DNA of 31,180 nucleotides, taken from the IMG/VR virus record IMGVR_UViG_3300046481_000005, positions 1-31,180 of that record, one strand, 5' to 3'. How positions within the stretch are numbered: position 1 is the first letter of the stretch; each line of letters opens with the position of its first letter. Shown piece after piece: positions 7,985 through 16,037 of this stretch. A program made the position numbers and the translations under genes. The notes below the pieces were generated by a model that worked only from the letters and a program-made list of their open reading frames with translations, was not told the origin of the DNA and did no database searches. The DNA is from a virus.

Positions 7985-10900
7985 TGGGCGGCGGTTCTCA
8001 GACAACAGGCCAAAATCAGACCCAGGCCCCTAACCCCATCGCCATGGCGGGTTACACCAACGTCATGGGCGGCGCGCAGAATATCGCCGCCGCCAATCAA
8101 AACTGGAACCCGGCGATGGGGGTTAACGTCGCCGGGCAGGATCCCATGCAAACGCAGGGGTATCAGGGGATTCAGAGCCAGCTCGGCCAGTATTCTCCGT
8201 ATTACCAGCAGGCTTTGGATTTGGCGCAGAACGCCGGTCAGGGGGTGAACGGCAACGATATCGCCAATTTCCAGAACCCCTACACGCAGAACGTTATTAA
8301 TACGACCATGGCCAACGCCCAGCAACAGCAGGGCGCGGCGTTGCAGAACGTCGTCGGCAACCAGATCGCGCAGAACGCCCAGGGCGGCGACCGCGCGCAG
8401 TTGCAGAAGGCGCTCACGGAAGGCCAGTTCGCCATGGCCAACAACGCCACGACGGCGGGGCTTGAGCAGAGCGGCTATAACTCGGCCCTCGCCGCCGCTC
8501 AGGCTCAAAAGGGCCAGCAGTTACAGGCGTCTTATGGTCTCGCCAATCAGGCGTCCGGCGCCCAGAATTATAACCTTCAGGGGCTCGGCGCGCTTATCGG
8601 CGCTGGCGGGGCGCAGCAGGCTCAGCAGCAGAATGTCTACAACGCCGCGACTCAGAACGCGACGAGCCAGACCATGTGGCCGATGCAGCTTCAGCAGTGG
8701 CTTGCGGGCATAACCGGCAGCATGGGCTCCCTCATGGGCGGCACTACGACGGGGTCCAGCACCACTGAGCAGCATCCGGGATTTTTCAACTATCTCGGCG
8801 CGGGTCTTGGCGGTCTGTCGGCAATGTCCGATGAACGTACAAAAGAAAACAAGAGAGTCGTCGGCGAGCTGTACGACGGTCAGAAGGTCTATGCGTACAA
8901 CTATAAGGGCCACCCCGTCACTCAGCTTGGCCTTATGGCTCAGGAGGTGGAGAAACATCACCCCGAGTCCGTGGGCGAGCACGGCGGCGTAAAATCTGTT
9001 CAGTATGATATGGCGACCGAGGACGCGGCGAAACGCGGCAAGTTCGCCAACGGCGGCGCTCCGGGGTTCGCGGGCGGCGGGAACCCATGGGACACGTCCG
9101 TGGGGCCGTGGGGCGGTCTGGTTCAGCCTGGAGGGGGCGGCCTGGGCGCGAAGCCAAATTTCGGTCAGCTTCCGAACGCCCCGGCCATGAACATGGATAG
9201 CGGTCAGAACCAGTCCAAGCAGGCGAAAGACACCGTCAAGGGCGCTAAGGACATCTGGTCGAAGTATATGAACCAGTCCGGAGCCAACGCTCCGGCGACT
9301 GACACCACGTCCCTTGGCTCGTCTGACGCCCTCGGCTCGTCTGACGCCCTCGGCTCGGGCGCTGGCCCCGGCGCGTCGGGTCCGGCCGCCAGCAGCGCGG
9401 GGAACCCGGCCGCCATCGGCGCGGGGACTGATAGCGGGGCGACGTCAGCCACTCTCGGCGGCGGGGATACTCTGAGCGCCACCATGGGCAGCGGGGGTTC
9501 AGGTCTGACGACCGGCATGGGGGCGTCGGGAATCGGCGCGGCTGAGGCTGCGCCAGCGTTTGGAGCCACAACTGGCGCTGGCGTGGCTGGCGCGTCCATG
9601 GCGGAAGGAACAGCCGCTGCGGGCGCAGGCGCTGGCGCGGCGGCTGGCGCGGGCGCAGAGGCCGCCGGAGCTGGCGCGGCTGGCGCAAGCGAAGGCGTCG
9701 GCGGCGGCCTGATGGCGTTGCTAGCCCTTCTTGCTGATGGCGGCGAAGTCGGTGGCGAGAAACACGCCCGCAGGATGCGCAAGCACGCCCATAAAATGCT
9801 CAGGCTCGCGGGCGGCGGCATGGCGGAGGACCCAGACCCCGAGGCGACCCTCACTCAGGATGATTTCTCGACGCTGGGCGGACAGCGCGACGAGGTGGAG
9901 AAACCTCGTGACGAGCTGGAGAAGCCACACGACGAGCGTACCTTGTGGAACCCGTACGAGCGGCTGTGGAACCCGCACGAGAGAAAGCCAGAGGCGGCGA
10001 AGGCGGAAGCCAGGGCGCTGGCCGAGGTCTCCAAGATCAAGACCTTGCCCGATATCGCGGGCGCCCAGCCATCGGCTACCGGCGACCAATCCCTTCCGCC
10101 GATGGCTGGCGGGAACGCTTTAACTTCAGAAGCAGCGGGCGAGGGCATCCCTATGTCCGGCCCGAGAACACATAAGGCGCGGGCTCTTGAAGAGCTTCCG
10201 CCGATCGCCGGGGCTCGCCCAGGCATGCAGGCGGCCGAGCCTTTGCCGCCGGTCGCTGGCGGCCAGACCGCTATCCCCGTGGGGGCGGGCGAGTCGTGGT
10301 CTCCTGAAGACGAGTTGGCTGGGGGGCCGAAACAGGCGCAAATCCCGCCTGAAATGACGCGGCCGCCAGAAGAACTCGCCAAGGAGGCCGAGCGCCCAAT
10401 CAGCGGCGGCCCTGTTAGCGCATTGGCTGCGAAGTCAGAGCTGACCCACCCTATCGCCAATCCAGAAGCTGTCCCTGCGAACTGGGATCGCATGACCCCG
10501 GAAGAGAAGTTCGTCTGGGCGACTGGCCACGGGTCAGCGGCTCCAGAGCTGCCCGAGCGCAATATCGTGGAGAAGTCGCGCCTGGACGCCGAGCGGGAGA
10601 TTGAAGCTGACAAGCGGGCGAAACTCCTCCGCTATGCCGAGGCCGCGCAGAACGCAGTGCGTTTAAACGGCCCCTCGGGCGATCAGGTTACGCCAGTCGG
10701 CGAGGGGCCGACGCCTCCGCTGCCCGAGCGCAAACCGCCTACCCCATTCGCCGCGCGCCACGCAGCGGCTATCCCCAATCTGGCCCCAGGCCCGGACGAG
10801 AACACGTCGTGGATACGCCCCGCTGAACCGGCTGGCGGATTTAACGAGCCGAAGTCGAATTATGACCTGTTCAAGAGCGCGCTCTCAAGAGCTGGCCATA

Positions 10901-13158
10901 ACCTGACGACGTTCGATATCCCGCCAAGGGAACAGGCGGCGGTCCCGGCCGCGCCTGTCACCGAGGCGTCAAAGACTATCCCGGCGGAGCAGGCTCCGGC
11001 GCTGACCAAGACGTTCAAGATCAACCCGCAGACCGGCGAGCCTATGACCCCGGCCGAGGACTTGGCCGCCACTGAAAAAGAACTGGCCCATAAGGTCGAG
11101 CCATATTCGGGCGGCGTCGGGGCTCCGAAAGCCGGTAACGCGGGCGAGGAAATCCCTCGCCGGTATGGCGAGGGCGCGCGCGTGTCAATCACGAAGTCCA
11201 TGCACTTCGAAAATGACCTCGGCGGCGTGACGCGGGACACCGGCGGCAATCCGTCCATGGGGCACTACGGCATTTTAGCGACGAAGGGCGGCGGCTCGGC
11301 GGGCGAGTTTTTCCACGATCACGGCGCGGAGCTGGGCTTCACCCACAACCCGCGCCAGGACCCGTGGGGTTTCGCCGCCGATTGGAAGCGCATCGCCAAA
11401 GATAATCCGCAGGGCCTGGAGGCTGCTGAAGACAACTGGCACGACAAATATATTAAAAGCTCGGTGAGGTCTCATATTCTGGACGCCGGTCTTCCCGGCC
11501 CCGTCGCCGAAGACCCACGTGTTCAGCAGTATTTTGAGGACCGCTACGTGCAGCATGGGACGGGCATCAGCAAGGACCCCGAGGGGCGTAACGGCTCGGG
11601 GCGGATCAAGCGCGCGTGGGCTGGCGCTGACGGCGATATCCCAACGTTCCTCAAGAACATGACGGCTATCGATAAGTCCCATGTCCGCCAGGATTTCGAG
11701 ACATATCTTAGCGAAAACCCCAGCCATCAGCCAGGGCTTGAAAAGCGCATCAACAACCGTCTCGCCGGAGCGCTCGGCGAGAATGTTCAGCCCGGCGGCA
11801 AGTCCGATCAGGTGGCCGAGGCCGCCAAGTCGGTAAAAGAGGAGGCCGAGAACAAGCCGAAGTCGGCGGCCGAACTGCTTCCGCACGAGCAGAACCAAGT
11901 CAATTTCGTTCAGAAAATCCTCGGTGGGTGGAACCCGCTGGAGGGGATCACCGGACCCGGCAAAGAAGGCAAGGATAGCTGGAACCCGCTCGGCATGACG
12001 TCGGACCAGCGGCGCAACCTCATGGTCACCGGCCTCTCTATGATGGGTGGCAATCCGCTTGGGTGGCAGGCGGCGGGCGCCGGGGCGACCGGCATGCAGG
12101 CCGGACAGCAGATGCAGATGAACGAGCAGAGTATGGGCGTCCAGCGCGCCAAGCTGGCTCTTGAAGCGATGAACCAGCCGAAGTTCGCGCCCGCGCACTG
12201 GTCCGATATTTTGGGCGTTCAGCACGCGGGATCGATGGACGTCCACAGCGGCGCGATCACCGAGGCTGGCCAGACCGCGCCGACCACTGGACCTTCAGCC
12301 CCGGCTCCAGGGACCATGCAGGTTGGATCGCCTGGAGCCGCTGGAGCGGCGCAGCCGACCGGCGAGGCGACGGTTGATCAGATGTTCCGCCAGTACCCTG
12401 GCACGCGGGAGACCGCCGAGGGCATCCTCGACGGGTCAAAAAAGATGGAGTCGGTTCCGGCCAGGATGCGCGCGGGCATGGAGGAGGCCGTTCGCGCTGT
12501 CGCGAGACAGCGCGGCGAGACTTACGACCCGCAGGCGCTCGCCGTAAAACAGACTTTCCGCTCAGAATACAACAGCGGAAAGTCTCCTGAAGGTAAGATA
12601 AGACAGGCTCTTGAGACGGGCACAACCCATCTTGGGGATTTAACCGAGTTAAATAAGGTTCTTCCTGACCATAGTAGGTTTATGGCGGCTAATTTCTATG
12701 GGCCGAAGGAAGAATCTTTCGGCCATGATAAGAACCGGGAAGCCTGGAAGACTATGACCCATGGTCTTGCTGGCGAGCTGGCGAAGTTGGAGGGCGGCGG
12801 CCAGGGCTCGGACACCGACCGTAAAAAGTGGGAAGACGCGCTCAGCCCCGACCAGCCGAGAGAAAAGCGCGCTGCATCGCTCGCCGCCGCCGTGCGCCTG
12901 ATGCACGGCAACCTCCAGGGCCTTGATCAGCAGTGGGAATCGAATATCGGCAAGACGTGGAAAAAGAACGAGGTCCTGTCGCCCCGTTCGCGCGACATTG
13001 TTGATAAGGCGAACCAGACGTTCTGGGGGAATATCGCCGAGAAAACCCCAGGTTCTGCGGCTCAACCCATTCAAGTGAGAACATCGGCGGAAGCCATGAA
13101 ACTCCCAAGAGGAACGCGTTTCCTTGATCCGAACGGCGTTGAAAGGGTGCGACCATGA
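7984..13158 (+). CDS. Giant DNA-ejection protein with internal S74 motif and lysozyme-like region
   Basis: A 1724-residue protein; ATG overlaps the previous stop (TAATG). In order: a Gln/Asn/Ala-rich helical N-terminus (1-270); a peptidase S74-like block at about 281-350 (SDERTKENKR, LYDGQKVYAYNYKG, QLGLMAQEVEKHHPE); Gly/Ala/Ser low-complexity sequence with short repeats (about 350-600); charged repeats and four imperfect LPxxAGxxP units (about 600-760); a region at about 1065-1255 with HYGILATKGGGSAGEFF, WKRIA and AEDNWHDKYI, resembling VgrG3-like peptidoglycan hydrolases; then Ala/Gln helices and a C-terminus with LPRGTRFLDPNGVERVRP, common in phage ejection proteins. Size and neighbours fit a protein ejected into the cell envelope ahead of the DNA. 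The muralytic call is tentative. Confidence 0.7.
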   Translation: MGGGSQTTGQNQTQAPNPIAMAGYTNVMGGAQNIAAANQNWNPAMGVNVAGQDPMQTQGYQGIQSQLGQYSPYYQQALDLAQNAGQGVNGNDIANFQNPYTQNVINTTMANAQQQQGAALQNVVGNQIAQNAQGGDRAQLQKALTEGQFAMANNATTAGLEQSGYNSALAAAQAQKGQQLQASYGLANQASGAQNYNLQGLGALIGAGGAQQAQQQNVYNAATQNATSQTMWPMQLQQWLAGITGSMGSLMGGTTTGSSTTEQHPGFFNYLGAGLGGLSAMSDERTKENKRVVGELYDGQKVYAYNYKGHPVTQLGLMAQEVEKHHPESVGEHGGVKSVQYDMATEDAAKRGKFANGGAPGFAGGGNPWDTSVGPWGGLVQPGGGGLGAKPNFGQLPNAPAMNMDSGQNQSKQAKDTVKGAKDIWSKYMNQSGANAPATDTTSLGSSDALGSSDALGSGAGPGASGPAASSAGNPAAIGAGTDSGATSATLGGGDTLSATMGSGGSGLTTGMGASGIGAAEAAPAFGATTGAGVAGASMAEGTAAAGAGAGAAAGAGAEAAGAGAAGASEGVGGGLMALLALLADGGEVGGEKHARRMRKHAHKMLRLAGGGMAEDPDPEATLTQDDFSTLGGQRDEVEKPRDELEKPHDERTLWNPYERLWNPHERKPEAAKAEARALAEVSKIKTLPDIAGAQPSATGDQSLPPMAGGNALTSEAAGEGIPMSGPRTHKARALEELPPIAGARPGMQAAEPLPPVAGGQTAIPVGAGESWSPEDELAGGPKQAQIPPEMTRPPEELAKEAERPISGGPVSALAAKSELTHPIANPEAVPANWDRMTPEEKFVWATGHGSAAPELPERNIVEKSRLDAEREIEADKRAKLLRYAEAAQNAVRLNGPSGDQVTPVGEGPTPPLPERKPPTPFAARHAAAIPNLAPGPDENTSWIRPAEPAGGFNEPKSNYDLFKSALSRAGHNLTTFDIPPREQAAVPAAPVTEASKTIPAEQAPALTKTFKINPQTGEPMTPAEDLAATEKELAHKVEPYSGGVGAPKAGNAGEEIPRRYGEGARVSITKSMHFENDLGGVTRDTGGNPSMGHYGILATKGGGSAGEFFHDHGAELGFTHNPRQDPWGFAADWKRIAKDNPQGLEAAEDNWHDKYIKSSVRSHILDAGLPGPVAEDPRVQQYFEDRYVQHGTGISKDPEGRNGSGRIKRAWAGADGDIPTFLKNMTAIDKSHVRQDFETYLSENPSHQPGLEKRINNRLAGALGENVQPGGKSDQVAEAAKSVKEEAENKPKSAAELLPHEQNQVNFVQKILGGWNPLEGITGPGKEGKDSWNPLGMTSDQRRNLMVTGLSMMGGNPLGWQAAGAGATGMQAGQQMQMNEQSMGVQRAKLALEAMNQPKFAPAHWSDILGVQHAGSMDVHSGAITEAGQTAPTTGPSAPAPGTMQVGSPGAAGAAQPTGEATVDQMFRQYPGTRETAEGILDGSKKMESVPARMRAGMEEAVRAVARQRGETYDPQALAVKQTFRSEYNSGKSPEGKIRQALETGTTHLGDLTELNKVLPDHSRFMAANFYGPKEESFGHDKNREAWKTMTHGLAGELAKLEGGGQGSDTDRKKWEDALSPDQPREKRAASLAAAVRLMHGNLQGLDQQWESNIGKTWKKNEVLSPRSRDIVDKANQTFWGNIAEKTPGSAAQPIQVRTSAEAMKLPRGTRFLDPNGVERVRP
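9313..9357 (+). repeat. 18-bp tandem repeat (2.5 copies)
   Basis: Two full copies of CT(T/C)GGCTCGTCTGACGCC at 9313 and 9331 plus a half copy at 9349, encoding LGSSDA-LGSSDA-LGS in the low-complexity part of the ejection protein. It is in frame and looks like a recent slippage duplication. Confidence 0.75.
10661..10668. repeat. GTTTAAAC palindrome, copy 3
   Basis: Lies in the ejection-protein gene as CGT-TTA-AAC (Arg-Leu-Asn), with CGTTTAAACG intact. Confidence 0.6.
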
Positions 13159-14882
13159 CCGATAATTGGGATGCTTTCCCAATAGCGCCCAAGGGGCAAA
13201 GCGAGTGGGACGCCTTCCCAGTCGCCGCGCTCTCGCCGGGTCAAGGGCCAATGGCGAGCGACGGGCAGACACAGCCCGGCGGCCGGACTACGCCGTCTAT
13301 TCGCCGTCCAACCGAGGAGCCCGCGCCCGAAGGCGACATGTGGTCGAGCAAGCTGGGCCGGTTCGCCCTCGGCGCGGCGGAGCCGCTTGTGGGGACGGCG
13401 CAGCTCGCTTCCCATATGCTCCCGTTCGGCTCCGAAACGATGGACTGGGCGAGTAAGGCTCTTGAAGAGAAATACCAGCGCGCCCGCCTCGGCGCAGGTA
13501 TAGCGCCCGAGGACTGGGACTACTCGGCGGGGCTCGGCAACCTCGCCGCAACCGCCATGCCGCTGGCGCGCGCCGCCCGGCTGGCGTCCAAGGCCCCAAC
13601 TTATCTTGGCATGCTCGGCCGGGGCGCGGCGGCTGGCGCGGCTGGGGCCGCCATGGAGCCAGTTAAAGACACGCGCGAAGGGTACTGGGGGCAAAAGGGC
13701 GAGAACGTCGCTCTCGGAACGGCTACGGGCGCTGGCCTGGGGCTCGCGGGAGAGACGGCGGCGCGCGCAGTGTTGCCAGTGATCGACGAGAACGCCCGCT
13801 GGCTGGCGGATCGCGGCGTGCGCACCACCATCGGTCAGACAGTCGGCGGTTGGGCCAAGCGCGCCGAAAACATCGCCGAATCGCTCCCGTTCGTTGGGCA
13901 GACCATCCGCGAGAAGCGTATGCAGAGCATCGCCGACGCCATGAGAGGCGAGGGCGAGGAAGTCATGGGGCATATCGGTCAGCAGATTCCAACCAATATC
14001 GAGCCGGGTAACGCGCAGATCGCCCATATGCAGGAAACTCTTGGAAAAGAGTTTAGCGATACATACCGCAGTGCGACCTTAACGCGCGATAATCGGTTTC
14101 TCAAAGATCGTAAAGTTATTTTTGACGCTCTTGACAGGGAGTTGACGAAGCCAGAAGCAGACAGAGTCGAGAAGATGGCGAAGTCTCTGTTTTCTGAACA
14201 TTTCAATAAAGCGAGCCAGATGCGCGGCGCGGGGACGCCGATTAACGGCGAAGAACTTCAGCATGTCATAACTGGCATGAAGGAGCGCGAGCGTTCTTTG
14301 GCTAATAGCTCTGTCGACGCAGACAGAACCGCCGGTAAATTCCTCGAGCGGTTCCGCTCGTTGATTGAAGACACGGCGGCGCGCCAGAACCCAGGATTTC
14401 AAGAGCGCCTGGAAAACGTCAGCGAAGCGTGGTGGAAATTTGCTCGTATGCAGGCGGCCGCCGGGCAGTCGTCAACCATCGGGCATGGCGGCGTTTTCAC
14501 GCCAACTGGTCTTGGTTCGGCGACTGCCCGGCTTGACCCGACCTTGCGGAACGCCTCGACGGCGGCCGGTCGCTCGCCGCTCCAGGACTGGGCGGAGCAC
14601 GGTAAAAGCGTGCTGCCCGCCGTCGTCAACGACTCCGGCTCGCCGGAGCGGGGTTTCTGGATGGGCCTTGCGAGCGGGGCGTTGCCGGTCCATGCGCTTC
14701 CAGCGGCTGTCGCTGGCGTCGGGATACCGGCGCTTTACACCGACGCCGCGCAGAACCTTGCGCGAAAATACCTGCTTTCCCGCACGGCGCCGCAACAGTG
14801 GGCGGCGCGCAATATCCGCGCGGCGACTCCGTGGGCCAGCGGGATCACTGGCCGCAACGTCGCTGACGATCAGCAACCATAA
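13155..14882 (+). CDS. Internal virion (ejection) protein
   Basis: A 575-residue protein starting at an ATGA overlap with the giant ejection gene. It opens with two WDAFPxA motifs (near 5 and 18), like the repeated short linear motifs at the start of many phage internal virion proteins. A hydrophobic, Ala/Gly-rich middle (about 130-205) could be a membrane-active segment. The block GVRTTIGQTVGGWAKRAE...SLPFVGQTIREKRMQS near 223-260 is a recognisable signature of podoviral internal proteins, whose usual form is 'G-x-x-x-T-x-G-Q...G-G...K-R-x-E...S-x-P...G'. Long helices follow. It is likely packaged in the head and ejected with DNA, working with the preceding protein. The segment near 14040-14220 is visibly less GC-rich. 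Confidence 0.7.
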   Translation: MTDNWDAFPIAPKGQSEWDAFPVAALSPGQGPMASDGQTQPGGRTTPSIRRPTEEPAPEGDMWSSKLGRFALGAAEPLVGTAQLASHMLPFGSETMDWASKALEEKYQRARLGAGIAPEDWDYSAGLGNLAATAMPLARAARLASKAPTYLGMLGRGAAAGAAGAAMEPVKDTREGYWGQKGENVALGTATGAGLGLAGETAARAVLPVIDENARWLADRGVRTTIGQTVGGWAKRAENIAESLPFVGQTIREKRMQSIADAMRGEGEEVMGHIGQQIPTNIEPGNAQIAHMQETLGKEFSDTYRSATLTRDNRFLKDRKVIFDALDRELTKPEADRVEKMAKSLFSEHFNKASQMRGAGTPINGEELQHVITGMKERERSLANSSVDADRTAGKFLERFRSLIEDTAARQNPGFQERLENVSEAWWKFARMQAAAGQSSTIGHGGVFTPTGLGSATARLDPTLRNASTAAGRSPLQDWAEHGKSVLPAVVNDSGSPERGFWMGLASGALPVHALPAAVAGVGIPALYTDAAQNLARKYLLSRTAPQQWAARNIRAATPWASGITGRNVADDQQP

Positions 14883-14894
14883 AAGGGGCGCGCT

Positions 14895-15677
14895 ATGCCA
14901 ACAACAGCCAATAAGGGTTACAGCGTCCCTACGCCGGGAACCGAGAGCGGGACGTGGGGCGCGGACCTCAACGCCAACACGTTCGCGACCATTGACACCA
15001 ATCTTGGCGGCGTCGTCTCGATCACGCTTTCGAACATAAACGTCATCCTGACCGCCCCCCAGGCGCAGAATCTCTGTGTCCGGCTCGTGGGAACCATGAC
15101 CGGAAACGTCCTGCTGACAGCGGCGTATATCGGTATGATGATCATCGAGAACGCCACGACCGGCGCGTTTACGGTGGCACTGTCAAACGGCCTCGGGGCG
15201 TCCGCCAACGTCCCGCAGGGGCAGGCCAGTTTTTTTGTTTCAGACGCCTCCAACGGTTGCCGCGTCGTCGCGCAGGATATCCCGAGCGGCACGCTTATGA
15301 CCTTTGCGCAGACGGCCGCGCCAGTTGGCTGGACGAAGAACACCACCCACAATGATAAGGCGTTGCGAGTGGTCAACGGCGCGGCGTCGAGCGGCGGCCT
15401 GACGCCGTTCACAACGGTGTTCGCCGCCAGAACTATCTCCGTGGCCAACATGCCGACCCATAACCATGGCGTCACGGACCCTGGTCATATCCATCCGACA
15501 TCCACCGCCAACACATCCCCCTTCACCGCTAGCGGCTCTGGCGCCAACTTCGCTCTTATCGGCGTAGGGAGCACAGGGAGCAGCACCACCGGGCTCACTA
15601 TCCAAAATAACGGTTCCGGGACCGCAATGGACTTCGCCGTGCAATATGTGGATGTTATATTAGCGTCTCGTAATTAA
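14895..15677 (+). CDS. Tail fibre with collar-type C-terminal domain
   Basis: A 260-residue protein with GGGG about 8 bases before the ATG. The N-terminus (PTPGTESGTWGADLNANTF) is typical of short tail-fibre proteins that attach to the virion. From about residue 130 a phage tail collar-like domain begins (IPSGTLMTFAQTAAPVGWTK), followed by the His-rich motif MPTHNHGVTDPGHIHP near 185-200, which in trimeric fibres coordinates metal ions along the axis. The protein ends FAVQYVDVILASRN, matching the usual C-terminal strand of these domains. It probably forms a receptor-binding spike or short fibre. Location just before the lysis genes fits a late structural gene. Confidence 0.75.
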   Translation: MPTTANKGYSVPTPGTESGTWGADLNANTFATIDTNLGGVVSITLSNINVILTAPQAQNLCVRLVGTMTGNVLLTAAYIGMMIIENATTGAFTVALSNGLGASANVPQGQASFFVSDASNGCRVVAQDIPSGTLMTFAQTAAPVGWTKNTTHNDKALRVVNGAASSGGLTPFTTVFAARTISVANMPTHNHGVTDPGHIHPTSTANTSPFTASGSGANFALIGVGSTGSSTTGLTIQNNGSGTAMDFAVQYVDVILASRN

Positions 15678-15689
15678 TTGGAGTCCAGC

Positions 15690-16022
15690 ATGAGAAAGAA
15701 TATTCCTGATGGTCCCGCCGAGCTGGACTGTCCACTCCATCGCGCGTCCATGTCCACAGTTTGCAAGAAATGCCCCTGGTGGACGCAGATTCGCGGCGTG
15801 AACCCGAACACTGGCGCGGATGTGGATGAGTGGAGCTGCGCCGTTGGTTTGTTGCCAATGCTTCTCTTGAACACCGCGCAAGAGACGCGCCAGGGCGCGG
15901 CGGCGACCGAGTCTTTCCGCAATGAGTTCGTGAAGCTGTCCATGGCGCAACTTATGAAAACAGCGGGAGCGCCTGAGCTGACGCCGCCGAAACCAGCGCA
16001 TTTCCTCCCAAGTCCTTCGTAA
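15690..16022 (+). CDS. Conserved small Cys-rich phage protein
   Basis: About 110 residues starting at ATG 15690, which has GGAG 6 bases upstream; a TTG at 15678 is in frame but lacks spacing for a ribosome site. Cysteines at 14, 25, 28 and 50 with His 17 give a C-x2-H-x7-C-x2-C...C pattern, suggesting a zinc or Fe-S site. The segment CPWWTQIRGVNPNTG then WSCAVGLLPMLLL recalls a small protein often found near lysis or tail genes of Proteobacteria phages, of unknown function. The C-terminus is Pro-rich. Metal binding is inferred from the Cys spacing only. Confidence 0.6.
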   Translation: MRKNIPDGPAELDCPLHRASMSTVCKKCPWWTQIRGVNPNTGADVDEWSCAVGLLPMLLLNTAQETRQGAAATESFRNEFVKLSMAQLMKTAGAPELTPPKPAHFLPSPS

Positions 16023-16037
16023 GCCCAGAGGCCCGGC

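Noticed and set aside
11275-12246. 323-residue open frame antisense to the ejection gene
   Set aside because: Composition is that expected from a GC-rich gene read backwards; no start signal and the sense gene has clear motifs.
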